Counted from the stretch's first letter, positions 35,175 to 44,314 are shown. The stretch: 64,000 bases of DNA from Caryophanales bacterium (GCA_902362975.1 CABIYO010000004.1:1-64000), one strand, 5' to 3'. Numbers and translations are program-made. The notes: generated from the letters alone by a model not told the origin.

Positions 35175-35889
35175 GTTTCTTTCTCCCTTCCGGCTGATCA
35201 GATAAGACCCGCTCCATCATGATCAGTTCGCGTTCAAAGTCTACGGCGTCATCTTCAAGAAGACGTCCGCGTTGTTCTTTAAATTTATCGACAATTAGTC
35301 GCATATTTGTGATTAATTGTTCTCGAGTCTCTTCTTGAATGACGACTCGTTTTCCTTCAAGTTCTTTAAATTTCAAGACGACCGAGACGAGGGAATCTAA
35401 ATAGAATGTGAACAGGTCACGAACATGCTTGGCGTCTTGTGGATTTTCGAAGAGCTCCTCGAACAATTCATGTGCTTCTTTCGAGACGGCCTTCATTTCA
35501 CGCCTTACTTCCACATCCTTAATATCTGGTAGAACACGGTCAATCTGTTGTAGTTTCTCGTATCCTTGCTCAATCGTCCGTTGCAAAAATTGAAGCTCTA
35601 AATCATCTGTCGCCTCGAATTGTCGTGTAGGCATCGGCTCTTCGATCGGTTTTAAAATCCTCGATCCAGAGAACGATTCTTCCTCATCGAGCAACAGTTT
35701 CTTTTTGGCACGTTTCGCAACGGGAGTCGGTGTTCGTTGTCGATTTCTGCGTTTGTTCGTTGACCAAATTTCGTTTAAAACGAGCGCCCCTACTATAATG
35801 AATAACCAGGAGAAATCGAATACGTTAATGGCAAAGTATATGACTGCCCCAGTCAGGACCCATTTCATCCATGTTTTCATTCTTTTCAC
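35158..35889 (-). CDS. xpaC: XpaC family protein
   Basis: 243 aa. Two short membrane helices near the N-terminus (WVLTGAVIYFAINVF, WLFIIVGALVLNEIW), then a basic linker and a long helical domain with LQFLQRTIEQGYEKLQQIDRVLPDIKD and VRDLFTFYLDSLVSVVLKFKEL. The X-phosphate hydrolysis name is historical; function is unknown. It likely recruits YaaN to the membrane. Preceded by an ECF-like promoter. Confidence 0.85.
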   Translation of the reverse strand: MKRMKTWMKWVLTGAVIYFAINVFDFSWLFIIVGALVLNEIWSTNKRRNRQRTPTPVAKRAKKKLLLDEEESFSGSRILKPIEEPMPTRQFEATDDLELQFLQRTIEQGYEKLQQIDRVLPDIKDVEVRREMKAVSKEAHELFEELFENPQDAKHVRDLFTFYLDSLVSVVLKFKELEGKRVVIQEETREQLITNMRLIVDKFKEQRGRLLEDDAVDFERELIMMERVLSDQPEGRKKHDFIE

Positions 35890-35917
35890 CTCATCTCATG
35901 TTACTTCTATTGTACAT

Positions 35918-35943
35918 TACGAAACGTGTCAAAAAAAGTTTCG
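35918..35943 (-). promoter_or_regulatory. ECF (sigma-W-like) promoter of xpaC-yaaN
   Basis: CGAAAC, 16-nt spacer, CGTA on the minus strand, one base from the sigma-W consensus TGAAAC-N16-CGTA. The two elements also form an inverted repeat ACGAAAC/GTTTCGT, an alternative reading. Confidence 0.5.
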
Positions 35944-36044
35944 TCATCCCTATCATTTTAGCATAATAAAATTCGTCGATACCTCCGTCCACAGGTGTAG
36001 AATGAACTACCTATATCGACTACTTTCCCGTTGCGAGATGAAAA

Positions 36045-36077
36045 AAACCGTAGACTCATAGAGCCTACAGTTCGTTT
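36045..36077 (-). terminator. Terminator of the NSS symporter gene
   Basis: CTGTAG-CTC pairs with GAG-CTACGG around TAT; TTTTTTT follows on the minus strand. Confidence 0.8.
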
Positions 36078-36078
36078 G

Positions 36079-37431
36079 TTATGTGGTGATCCATGTAGAA
36101 ACCATGACGATCGCGACAGTCACAGGAATGACATAGCGAATGAGCGCATGCCAGATTGGGTAAAGCTTCACACCAGATTTGGATGTTTCGATTTCATCCT
36201 TTAGGACACGTTGGTCAACGACATAACCGACAAAGATGGAAGTCAAGAGTGCGCCTATCGGCATTAAAATGTAACTGACGAGATAGTCCATCGTATCGAA
36301 GAATGTCCGACCGTTCCAAATCTGTACCTCACTTAAGAGTCCGAACGAGAGCGCGGATGGTACTCCCAGGATGAAGACGAGAATGGCGGCTGTCACCGTC
36401 ACTTTCTTTTTCGTCCATGGTGAATTCTTTTCATTCAGACGGTCGGTCACACCTGCGACGACGACTTCTAACATGGCAATCGACGACGTGATCGATGCAA
36501 AAGCAAACAATAAGAAGAATAAGACCATGAAGAATCCACCGAGCGGTACTTGGTTGAAGACTGCCGGTAAAACGACGAAGAGTAATGCTGGACCTTCAGC
36601 CGGATCAAGACCTGATGCAAAGACTGCCGGGAAGATGGCTAGTCCAGCTAAAAGCGAAACCGCAATGTTCAACAAGACGATCATGTTCGCTGAACGGTTC
36701 AATGTTCCTTTCGTCTTAATATAAGACGCATATGTCAGCATCGCTGCGACCCCTAACGATAAAGAGAAGAACGCCTGTCCGAGGGCAAACAATACCGATT
36801 CACCAGTCAATGCAGAGAAGTCAGGCTGTAAGAAGAAGCGAACCCCTTCCATCGCCCCGTCAAGCGTCAACGAGCGAAGCACGAGAACTAAGAAACTGAT
36901 GAACAAGAGTGGCATCAAAATTTTACTCATCCGCTCAATCCCCGCTTCAACGCCACGCAAGACAATTAAAAGTGTAATCAAAAGGAATAAGAATTGTCCG
37001 AGTACGGCGATACCTGGTGTGGAAACGACGTTCCCGAACACTTCACCAAATTCGTCTACCGAACGTCCACTGAGCTCTCCACTTAAACCGAGTCCGATAT
37101 AGATGAGGATCCATCCTCCAATGACACTATAGAAGGAAAGTAACAAGAAGCAAGCAATGACACCTAAATAACCGATAATGGTCCAGCGACCATGCCCTAA
37201 CTGTTTGAAAGCGAGAAGTGCAGTCTTTTGAGTCGAACGTCCGACAATGAATTCACCAATCAATAATGGCAGACCAAGCAATAATGTGAACACCAAAAAC
37301 ATGAGTAAAAAGGCACCGCCCCCGCTCGTTCCGGTGACATATGGAAATTTCCAGATTGCACCTAAACCAATTGCCGACCCTGCGGCAGCTAGTATGAATC
37401 CAATTTTTGAGGCGAATGAATTTTGCGCCAT
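36079..37431 (-). CDS. Sodium-dependent transporter, NSS (LeuT) family
   Basis: 450 aa with about eleven to twelve membrane helices. The unwound TM1 sodium/substrate site is AAAGSAIGLGAIWKFPYVTGTSGGGAFLLMF; TM6-region SFFSLSLGVAAMLTYASY matches the family. Such carriers bring in amino acids or related compounds with Na+. It fits a sodium-based economy with NhaC and the Opu system, but the substrate is not readable. Monocistronic with own promoter and terminator. Confidence 0.9.
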   Translation of the reverse strand: MAQNSFASKIGFILAAAGSAIGLGAIWKFPYVTGTSGGGAFLLMFLVFTLLLGLPLLIGEFIVGRSTQKTALLAFKQLGHGRWTIIGYLGVIACFLLLSFYSVIGGWILIYIGLGLSGELSGRSVDEFGEVFGNVVSTPGIAVLGQFLFLLITLLIVLRGVEAGIERMSKILMPLLFISFLVLVLRSLTLDGAMEGVRFFLQPDFSALTGESVLFALGQAFFSLSLGVAAMLTYASYIKTKGTLNRSANMIVLLNIAVSLLAGLAIFPAVFASGLDPAEGPALLFVVLPAVFNQVPLGGFFMVLFFLLFAFASITSSIAMLEVVVAGVTDRLNEKNSPWTKKKVTVTAAILVFILGVPSALSFGLLSEVQIWNGRTFFDTMDYLVSYILMPIGALLTSIFVGYVVDQRVLKDEIETSKSGVKLYPIWHALIRYVIPVTVAIVMVSTWITT

Positions 37432-37469
37432 GATTACCCCTACTTTCTGTTTTTCATTTCATTTTCATA

Positions 37470-37498
37470 ATAATAGTGAAATACTAACATGGTTCCAA
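37470..37498 (-). promoter_or_regulatory. Candidate sigma-A promoter of the NSS gene
   Basis: TTGGAA, 17-nt spacer, TATTAT, about 35 nt before the start codon. Confidence 0.5.
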
Positions 37499-37511
37499 GA
37501 TGAGAACAACA

Positions 37512-37547
37512 AAAAACAGAGAAAAGTCTGAATACTTTTCCCTGTTG
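37512..37547 (-). terminator. Terminator of the lipid kinase gene
   Basis: AACAGGGAAAAGT pairs with ACTTTTCTCTGTT around a 6-nt loop; TTTTTG follows on the minus strand. Confidence 0.88.
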
Positions 37548-37552
37548 ATGCT

Positions 37553-38425
37553 TTATGGCGTTAAAAAGGTGAGCACACGCTCTCGGATTCGGATCGACAA
37601 TTTGTCTGCTTCGAAGTGCTCCCCATCGACATCGATGATTTGTGGCGCATTCAATTCTAGCTCGATGTGAGGAGCCTGGAAGTGATTCCACTCCGGCGTC
37701 TTCTGATTGAGACCGAGTTGTTGGGCCAACAGCTGTCGAATCATGGGAAATCCCCTTGCCGAACTATGTACGACTTCTAGCAAACCATCGGAAAACGATT
37801 GTGTCTCTAGTTTCGTCGGGACCGTACCGAGATAACTCCCGTTCCCAACATAGAGAAAACTAACGTCACCGTCATATATTACTTCACTGCCCCGCCGAAG
37901 CGTGATGTTGAATGGGTCCGCTTCACGGAATTGACGAATGGTCGCTAAAAAATATCCGATTGTGCCTAATGATTCTTTTTCATCGGGATCAATTTGACGA
38001 GATGTATCCGCGATCAAACCGACGCCTATGAAATTGAGCGCATACATCTCATTGACTTGAATGACATCGACATATTGTTCGTGAGAGGAACGAACGATTT
38101 GAGCAGCCTGTGTCGGTTGAATCGGCAGTTCAAGCGCTCGTGCAAAGTCATTACATGTTCCTGCTGGAATGATGCCCACTGTCGGTCGTTCCTCGCGCTG
38201 CAAGGTCATTAAGCCATTCACTACTTCGTTTAGCGTACCGTCCCCGCCAATGACAATCAGATGGTCGAACGATTCGCTTGTTTCGGCGAATCGGAGTGCG
38301 TCCCCGATTTCCTGTGTCTTTTTGATGATGATTTCTTCATAGAGCGATTCGATCGTTCCGATGACTTCGCCGAGCATTGTTTCGCTCGTACCGGACTTCG
38401 GATTCGAAATAATCAAGACTCTCAT
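37553..38425 (-). CDS. Diacylglycerol/lipid kinase family protein (YegS/BmrU type)
   Basis: 290 aa. Glycine-rich nucleotide-binding loop VIGGDGTLNEVVNGL, plus NPKSGT at the N-terminus, GIIPAGTCNDFARALELP and the C-terminal IDVDGEHFEAD metal motif. It phosphorylates diacylglycerol or a related lipid at the membrane. Its ATG overlaps the Opu permease stop (ATGA), an uncommon coupling between membrane lipid turnover and osmolyte uptake. Confidence 0.88.
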   Translation of the reverse strand: MRVLIISNPKSGTSETMLGEVIGTIESLYEEIIIKKTQEIGDALRFAETSESFDHLIVIGGDGTLNEVVNGLMTLQREERPTVGIIPAGTCNDFARALELPIQPTQAAQIVRSSHEQYVDVIQVNEMYALNFIGVGLIADTSRQIDPDEKESLGTIGYFLATIRQFREADPFNITLRRGSEVIYDGDVSFLYVGNGSYLGTVPTKLETQSFSDGLLEVVHSSARGFPMIRQLLAQQLGLNQKTPEWNHFQAPHIELELNAPQIIDVDGEHFEADKLSIRIRERVLTFLTP

Positions 38426-39936
38426 AGTAATCCTTCCTGTTCCAAGAAGTCTTTCGCTACATCGTACGCGCGTTCATTTCCGTACGCGACTCGTCGATTC
38501 AATTCAGACATTTGTTCGTCTGTGATTTTACCTGCGAGTTGATTGAGCGCATCCTCGATTTCTGGATACTCCTCAAGCGTCTCTTCTTTCATGAGCGGCG
38601 CTCCCTGGTATGGTGGGAAGAATTGACGATCGTCTTCTAAGACGACAAGGTCGTTCTCGGCAATATCAGGGTCCGTCGCATAGGCGTCTACTAAATTGAC
38701 ATCTCCTCGCGAGATAGCACGATAACGCAATTTTTGCTCCATCGAGACGACAGATGGGAAATCGAATCCATACTCGTTTTGAAGTCCTGGGTATCCGTCT
38801 TCGCGGTCCGTGAATTCAAGCGTGAAACCGGCCTTGATGTCCGACTCGACATTCCGTAAATCGGAAATGGCCGTAATGCCTTCCGCCTCTGCATAATCAC
38901 GTGGAATGGCGAGTGCATACGTGTTGTTAAATTTCATCGGTTCGAGCATCACATACCCATCTTCAGAAAGCGCTTCTCTTGCTTGCTCGTACACTTCACC
39001 GGCATCGTTTGACTCAGGCGTTTCTTTGACGAGACTCGCCAGTGCCGTACCTGTAAACTCCGGATAAATATCAACGTCTCCAGATTGGAGTGCGCCCCAT
39101 ACGAATGTTGTTTCCCCAAAGTTCGGTTTCACAGATACAGTCAAATCTGTTTTTTCTTCAATCAATAACTTATACATGTTCATTAGGATTTCCGGCTCTG
39201 GACCAAGTTTACCGGCAACGACAAGGTCTGTTTCTTGCGAACGACCGAACGCAAGCGGTGTGACGATGACCAAGGCGAGGACAGTAGAAACAGCAATCAA
39301 TTTCACCTTGTTTCGAGTCGCTGTCGCACCTTCCATCTGACGCAACAAGAAGTCAAATAAGAGTGCCAAAATGGCGGCCGGGATGGCACCGAGTAAAATT
39401 AAGTAATTGTCGTTCCGGTTAATCCCAAGCAAGATCAACGTACCGAGTCCGCCGGCTCCGACTAAAGCAGCGAGCGTCGCAGTCCCGACAATCAAGACCA
39501 TCGCTGTACGGATACCAGCCATGATGACCGGGAGCGCGAGTGGAAGTTCGACTTTCATCAAACTTTGATTCGGTTTCATCCCACAAGCTCGAGCAGCTTC
39601 TAGTAATGATTTATCCACTTCGTTCAACCCAGTGAACGTGTTTCGTAAAATAGGGAGGAGCGCATATAAGACAAGCGCAATAATGGCAGGTAATGCCCCG
39701 ATTCCAACGAGTGGGATCATTAATCCGAGTAAGGCAAGAGATGGAATCGTTTGAATAATCGCAGTGATGCCAATGGCGGTTTCGGCGATTTTCTTACGTC
39801 GCGTCAGCCAGATTCCCAATGGAACGGCAATTAATACGGCGATCAAAAGCGATACGACAGAGAGCTGCAAGTGCTCAATCAGTGCCTCGACAAGCTGTCC
39901 TTGTCTATTTTGGAACGTCTCAAGCATCCTGCTCAC
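38422..39936 (-). CDS. Osmolyte ABC transporter fused permease and binding protein (OpuB/OpuC type)
   Basis: 504 aa. Residues about 20-215 are an OpuBB-like permease with five to six helices and the EAA loop (EVDKSLLEAARACGMKPNQSLMKVELPLALP); residues about 230-504 are an OpuAC-type choline/glycine-betaine/carnitine binding domain (VVAGKLGPEPEILMNMYKLLIE, NFGETTFVWGALQSGDVDIYPEFTGTAL). Fusion keeps the binding domain tethered outside. It starts 17 bp inside the ATPase gene. Confidence 0.92.
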   Translation of the reverse strand: MSRMLETFQNRQGQLVEALIEHLQLSVVSLLIAVLIAVPLGIWLTRRKKIAETAIGITAIIQTIPSLALLGLMIPLVGIGALPAIIALVLYALLPILRNTFTGLNEVDKSLLEAARACGMKPNQSLMKVELPLALPVIMAGIRTAMVLIVGTATLAALVGAGGLGTLILLGINRNDNYLILLGAIPAAILALLFDFLLRQMEGATATRNKVKLIAVSTVLALVIVTPLAFGRSQETDLVVAGKLGPEPEILMNMYKLLIEEKTDLTVSVKPNFGETTFVWGALQSGDVDIYPEFTGTALASLVKETPESNDAGEVYEQAREALSEDGYVMLEPMKFNNTYALAIPRDYAEAEGITAISDLRNVESDIKAGFTLEFTDREDGYPGLQNEYGFDFPSVVSMEQKLRYRAISRGDVNLVDAYATDPDIAENDLVVLEDDRQFFPPYQGAPLMKEETLEEYPEIEDALNQLAGKITDEQMSELNRRVAYGNERAYDVAKDFLEQEGLL

Positions 39937-40654
39937 CTCTTCCGCGTTGTGTAAATTCTAAGACGAACGGGTCTTCACTCGCCAATATTTCTTCAGGCGT
40001 ACCGACCAACATGAGTTCCCCATCACGCATCAACGCGATGCGATCTCCGAGCTTCATCGCCTCTTGCATGTCATGCGTGACAAATAAAATCGTTTTCCCG
40101 AGCTCATCATTCAATCGTTTAATGTCATCCTGCAATTGACCACGACTGATCGGGTCAAGTGCAGAAAATGGTTCGTCCATGAGGATAACGTCCGGGTCTG
40201 CAGCTAAGGCACGCAATACGCCTACTCGCTGCTGTTGACCTCCTGATAATTCTGCTGGCTTCTTCGAGCGAAGTTTCGGGTCCAGCCCGGCGATTTTCAT
40301 CAATTCAGTCACTCGCTCTTTTGTTCGATCTTTTTTCCACTTTAATAATTCGGGTACGACAGAGATATTTTCTTCCACAGTTAAGTGAGGGAATAATGCA
40401 ATCTGTTGGAGTACATAACCGATATTACGGCGTAGTTCAAAAATATCGAATTGATAGATTTCTTTTCCTTCGATTAAAATTTTCCCATCCGTATGGTCGA
40501 TTAATCGATTCACCATTTTCATGGTCGTGGTCTTCCCACAACCTGAAGGACCAATCAATACAAATATTTCTCCTTTTTCTACAGTTAAACTCAAATCTTT
40601 GACGGCTAACGTCCCGTCCTCATATCGTTTTGATACATCCCGAAACTCAATCAA
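39920..40654 (-). CDS. Osmolyte ABC transporter ATP-binding protein
   Basis: 244 aa. Walker A GPSGCGKTTTMK, signature LSGGQQQRVGVLRAL, Walker B VILMDEPFSALDP, H-loop FVTHDMQEA. It lacks the C-terminal CBS pair used as ionic-strength sensor in OpuCA/OpuA, being about 130 residues shorter. The start is TTG with GGAGGG nine bases upstream. It heads the operon ATPase, permease-binding fusion, lipid kinase. Confidence 0.92.
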   Translation of the reverse strand: MIEFRDVSKRYEDGTLAVKDLSLTVEKGEIFVLIGPSGCGKTTTMKMVNRLIDHTDGKILIEGKEIYQFDIFELRRNIGYVLQQIALFPHLTVEENISVVPELLKWKKDRTKERVTELMKIAGLDPKLRSKKPAELSGGQQQRVGVLRALAADPDVILMDEPFSALDPISRGQLQDDIKRLNDELGKTILFVTHDMQEAMKLGDRIALMRDGELMLVGTPEEILASEDPFVLEFTQRGRGEQDA

Positions 40655-40700
40655 CCTGATCCCTCCTCGACTGTTTCCAAACAAAATGGAAATTCAAAAA

Positions 40701-40729
40701 GTATTATGCCCGTTTCTCTACTTTGTTAA
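40701..40729 (-). promoter_or_regulatory. Sigma-A promoter of the Opu operon
   Basis: TTAACA, 17-nt spacer, TAATAC on the minus strand, 47 nt upstream of the TTG start. Confidence 0.65.
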
Positions 40730-40730
40730 A

Positions 40731-40764
40731 CAAAAAAGGCTCTCCGATTGGAGAACCTTCAAGA
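40731..40764 (-). terminator. Terminator of the 3D-domain gene
   Basis: GGTTCTCC pairs with GGAGAGCC around AATC (one G-U); TTTTTTG follows on the minus strand. Confidence 0.88.
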
Positions 40765-40765
40765 T

Positions 40766-41479
40766 TTAGTAAACGGTGACTTGGATTTGGCGACGCCCCC
40801 ATTGAATCGCATCTTGTTTCGAATCGACTAATAAATCGACGATATGACCTTTGATTCGGCCACCTGTATCAAGGGCGATCGCATCACCAACACCTTGTAT
40901 ATGGACTTTAGAGCCTAATGGGATGATGGCTGGGTCGACTGCGATAATCCGCATCCCGTTATAATAAATCGAGTCGGTCACATCATGACCCGTGGCCGTT
41001 AACACACGACCGCCGTATGCCTTGTTATCTGCAACATCATTTGAATAAGCCGTTGATTCGACTGTAATAACCTTTGTAGAGGTAGATACCGGTGTCGCAT
41101 TGACTGTTTGCGTTGCTGAAGTCGACGATTTTGCAGCTGTTGCCCGTTCCGCTGCTTTACGTTCTTCCTCTGCTTTTCGTTCCGCTTCACGTTTGGCAAG
41201 TTTTGCCTTCTCCGCTTCTTCTTTCGCTTTCTCGGCTGCAAGTCGTTCCGCTTCAATTCGCTTCTCTTCAGCCAAACGTTTTTCTTCAGCGATTTTCTTT
41301 TGACGTGCGATTTCTTTTTTTCGCTCTTCCTCAATCGCCTGTCGTTCTAACTCAAGTGGATTTTGTACAATTTTTTGTTCTGTCCCAATCCCGATTTGTG
41401 CAGCATCCGCTTGTATGGTGAAAGCGAACATGCCAATCATCACGGTTCCAAAGAACATCATATATTTAACTAATTTCAT
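40766..41479 (-). CDS. Secreted 3D-domain cell-wall protein with coiled coil
   Basis: 237 aa. Signal peptide (MKLVKYMMFFGTVMIGMFAF...ADA), a ~75-residue E/K/A/R-rich helix predicted as coiled coil, a Ser/Thr linker, then the 3D domain (about 145-237) with the three aspartate motifs (VDPAIIPLGSKVHI, ALDTGGRIKGHIVDLLVD). Related YocH/YuiC/Sps proteins are muralytic transglycosylase-like. The first in-frame methionine of the longer frame is not used because the signal peptide begins at MKLVK, with AAAGGTGAT upstream. WalR-like boxes lie about 180 nt upstream. Confidence 0.87.
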   Translation of the reverse strand: MKLVKYMMFFGTVMIGMFAFTIQADAAQIGIGTEQKIVQNPLELERQAIEEERKKEIARQKKIAEEKRLAEEKRIEAERLAAEKAKEEAEKAKLAKREAERKAEEERKAAERATAAKSSTSATQTVNATPVSTSTKVITVESTAYSNDVADNKAYGGRVLTATGHDVTDSIYYNGMRIIAVDPAIIPLGSKVHIQGVGDAIALDTGGRIKGHIVDLLVDSKQDAIQWGRRQIQVTVY

Positions 41480-41655
41480 CGTAGTAAGGTCATCACCTTT
41501 CTCGTTATGTAACGAACAGATGTTAATGTACCACGACAGGTCCCGCCAAAGTAGTGATTTTATCGAAGTGAAACATTCCTGACATATGACAAAAAAAGTG
41601 GTTACAGATTGTAACAATTGAAAAGAACGTTGGTAGTCCTTATGTTCACAAAAAA

Positions 41656-41697
41656 ATTACAGATTCGTTACAATCAATCGTGTAACAAACCTGTAAT
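41656..41697. promoter_or_regulatory. Two WalR-like boxes upstream of the 3D-domain gene
   Basis: TGTAAC-GAATC-TGTAAT on the minus strand (41656-41672) and TGTAAC-AAACC-TGTAAT on the plus strand (41681-41697). Both match the WalR consensus of two TGTWAH hexamers with a 5-nt gap. A related TGTTAC-N4-TGTAAC lies at 41601-41616. Confidence 0.6.
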
Positions 41698-41717
41698 CTT
41701 CCTGTCATGATTAAATC

Positions 41718-42170
41718 TTATTCATTTGACTCAATTTCATACATTCTGAGCATCCCCCACGGTGCGACATCAACTTGAACCGTGAACGATTGCTTTCCTT
41801 TTATAGCATCCATCTCATCTTGAGACACACGATACGACCCCATTTCTTCTATATAAAGAAGTCGATCATAATAGTTTGCCCGAATTCCACCAAAAAACGG
41901 TTTCGACTCAATTCGATTGATGACTGCATAACCCTCTTCCCCTTCTTTAAAGGAAACATATACCGTTCCGGTTTCGACATCTTGTCGTCCTTTGAAGGCA
42001 TCATATTCGAGATAGACGGAATCTCCAAAATAAGGGTCATAAGGCTCGAACGAAGACCCTTTAAACGTGTACGTCTCCCCGACCCACGAAATAGCATAAA
42101 CAAGTACCACAAAGCAGATTGCAATCAGGACTTGGACAACCGGGATCACCCAGACAGAAAACCGTTTCAT
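41718..42170 (-). CDS. GDYXXLXY-domain membrane protein
   Basis: 150 aa. One N-terminal helix (VIPVVQVLIAICFVVLVYAI), then an outer domain with DPYFGDSVYLEYD, the family signature. The partner DUF2157 gene ends 4 bp inside its start, the typical pairing of these two families. Function unknown. The 3' end lies next to WalR-like boxes. Confidence 0.8.
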   Translation of the reverse strand: MKRFSVWVIPVVQVLIAICFVVLVYAISWVGETYTFKGSSFEPYDPYFGDSVYLEYDAFKGRQDVETGTVYVSFKEGEEGYAVINRIESKPFFGGIRANYYDRLLYIEEMGSYRVSQDEMDAIKGKQSFTVQVDVAPWGMLRMYEIESNE

Positions 42171-43342
42171 GTCGTCACATCCCCTCTCGTTCGATTACGC
42201 CACCATAATGCGAGTGACAACGCAAAGACGATTAACGCACCAATCAAGAAGAAGAGTGAGATATCGAGCCGGTCCCATACGTAGATAAAGTAAATTGTCA
42301 GTTGAACGATTAAGAAATAGAGGAAGGCGAATATTGTCGGTTGTCGTGTCACGTCTTGGCGAATCAAGTACGCAAGTGCAATCACCTCGATGATGATCGC
42401 CAGTAAAACTCCTGAATCTTCATACAGTGCAAATGGGATGACTGCAAGGAAACTTACCCAGAGTAGGTCGTTTCGTCTGTGAATCAAATAGACGGCAACG
42501 AGTGCCACCGACAAAAGTGTCGCTTCAATGACGGAAGGCGGTCTTTGGGAGAGCCAACTTTCTGTCACGTTAATTAAATAACCAATTGATAGAACGGCCG
42601 CAGTGAACAGATACGTTGCTTGCCATGCGGCTTGTTTTCGATAGAATAAGAGCATTGCATGCAAGATGACGAGTGACCAAAGCGGCCACAGTCTTCCCTC
42701 ATAATCGATATACTGGCCGAAAATATTGAGAATGCCATAAAAGGTTAGCCAGGCAAACGTGCGGTCCAACGATTCATCGACGAAATGGAACCATACCCAT
42801 GTCACGATTAGAGCAATCCCAATCAAAATCAGCCCGATGCTTTCGAAACTATTGGTGATGGCTAAAAATGCCGCGATTGCGGTGATCATGGAGAATATGA
42901 CATGCTCATACAAGATGCGATGAAGTACTGCCATCGCAAAGATAATCCAGAACAATAGAGTCAATTGGCCAGACAGGTTATACGTCGTGAAAATGACCGC
43001 CATGGTCGCGATAAAGAAAACGAACCCTAGTACACGTAACAGCGTGACATATCTTGGGGTTCTTAAGCGAACCCGCTCGGCAAACACATAAAATCCAACC
43101 ATAAATAAAAGAAACAAACCGATTTTCAAAAGGTCAGGAATCGCTTGCCAGTTGGCTGCGACGAAACTGAAAAGGCTAAGAGCCAACAAAATGGATCCGA
43201 CAATAACCAAAACGGGTGGCTTGTGATCATGTTGCTCACTAGCCGCCCGTCGTTTATGTTCATAGTCGACTAGTCTTAACCCCGTCGCTTCATCCAATAA
43301 ACCCGCCTCTTGCCATTCACGTACTTTTTTGTCAATGGACAC
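42167..43342 (-). CDS. DUF2157 multi-pass membrane protein
   Basis: About 391 aa. Cytoplasmic N-terminal helical segment (KVREWQEAGLLDEATGLRLVDYE) typical of DUF2157, then about ten to twelve hydrophobic helices. Two starts are possible: ATG at 43351 directly abuts AAAGGG, while GTG at 43342 has that site nine bases upstream; I use the GTG. Co-transcribed with the GDYXXLXY gene. Role unknown. Confidence 0.8.
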   Translation of the reverse strand: MSIDKKVREWQEAGLLDEATGLRLVDYEHKRRAASEQHDHKPPVLVIVGSILLALSLFSFVAANWQAIPDLLKIGLFLLFMVGFYVFAERVRLRTPRYVTLLRVLGFVFFIATMAVIFTTYNLSGQLTLLFWIIFAMAVLHRILYEHVIFSMITAIAAFLAITNSFESIGLILIGIALIVTWVWFHFVDESLDRTFAWLTFYGILNIFGQYIDYEGRLWPLWSLVILHAMLLFYRKQAAWQATYLFTAAVLSIGYLINVTESWLSQRPPSVIEATLLSVALVAVYLIHRRNDLLWVSFLAVIPFALYEDSGVLLAIIIEVIALAYLIRQDVTRQPTIFAFLYFLIVQLTIYFIYVWDRLDISLFFLIGALIVFALSLALWWRNRTRGDVTT

Positions 43343-43367
43343 CTGAATCATCCCTTTCAGAAAAAGG

Positions 43368-43568
43368 TCAGCTGGCGCGTTCAATCAATTCCAATTCTGA
43401 TTTTAGTAAAACTTGTTTCTCGAACTCAAGTCCGAGCTGTTGAAACTCTTCCATGATCGAGACGTCACCGATCACAGTATTGGTCAGTACGGCGGTCACT
43501 TCAGCGACCCATCCTTCACGAGTCGACTTCACGATATCACCTACGAGGAATTCTTCAGACACACCCAT
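43368..43568 (-). CDS. Small DUF2187-like protein
   Basis: 66 aa. A KOW-like beta strand core (FLVGDIVKSTREGWVAEVTAVLTNTVIGDVSIM) followed by a helix, resembling DUF2187/YkvS proteins of Bacillales. It may bind nucleic acid or ribosomes, but this is speculative. It is followed by the DUF2157 pair after 25 nt. Confidence 0.6.
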   Translation of the reverse strand: MGVSEEFLVGDIVKSTREGWVAEVTAVLTNTVIGDVSIMEEFQQLGLEFEKQVLLKSELELIERAS

Positions 43569-43608
43569 TCACTTCCAATCTAAATTTGTTTCTATCATTA
43601 TAACGAAA

Positions 43609-44241
43609 TTATAACCGTTTGAATACGTTTTCTTTTATCCGTTTAATAAATTGTGTCAAGAATTTTCCAGTAAGTCCCCAAATGATGTAGTCTTCATGTT
43701 CATAAAAAGGTTCTTTCATTTTAATTACCCGTTTTTTGTACGCTTTAGCATTCGCCAATCGATCTAACGGAATATTTTGATCCGGACTCATCGTCCATTC
43801 CATCTCTCCGTGGAATGGATCAATCATGAGTAATGTGGAAATCGGTACGGTAAACAAATGATCGACCTCATCCGTCCCTTCCACACTCGGTACTTCCGAT
43901 AGGATTCCGACAAACGGAAAAATCAATTGACGATGAGGCGTAGCAAGCGGTCGCAATTTGCCTACGACTTCTACTTTATCTGCAGAAATCTCTAACTCTT
44001 CGCATGTTTCCCGGATTGCCGCTTCTACGGGTGTTTCTCCTTTTTCAAGGCGTCCCCCTGGAAATGAGATCTCCCCAGGTTGCTGCCGCATCGTGTGGGC
44101 GCGTACCTCAAACACGACGTGCCATTCCTGATCGATCTGAACGAGTGGGATTAACACTGCCGCTGTCTGTTCATAATCTTCATCCATTGTAAAACTATCT
44201 CGAATCTGTTCTTCTGTGATCCATGGATGCACAATGCTCAC
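43609..44241 (-). CDS. Nudix hydrolase, CoA pyrophosphatase-like
   Basis: 210 aa. Complete Nudix box [24 protein letters not shown], preceded by [10 protein letters not shown], the extension that marks CoA pyrophosphohydrolases (NudL/YeaB type). It would cleave CoA or related nucleotides to 3',5'-ADP and phosphopantetheine. The next gene upstream is divergent. Confidence 0.85.
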   Translation of the reverse strand: MSIVHPWITEEQIRDSFTMDEDYEQTAAVLIPLVQIDQEWHVVFEVRAHTMRQQPGEISFPGGRLEKGETPVEAAIRETCEELEISADKVEVVGKLRPLATPHRQLIFPFVGILSEVPSVEGTDEVDHLFTVPISTLLMIDPFHGEMEWTMSPDQNIPLDRLANAKAYKKRVIKMKEPFYEHEDYIIWGLTGKFLTQFIKRIKENVFKRL

Positions 44242-44314
44242 TCACCTTCCATCATCGAATATCATATATCGTTCTATACCCTACTTTTCGTTTAGTCGCT
44301 GCCAATGTCGGAAA

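Noticed and set aside
41100-41334. Repeats in the E/K/A-rich part of the 3D-domain gene as a DNA repeat element
   Set aside because: Explained by coiled-coil codon use (GAA, AAA, GCA); no exact period is kept.
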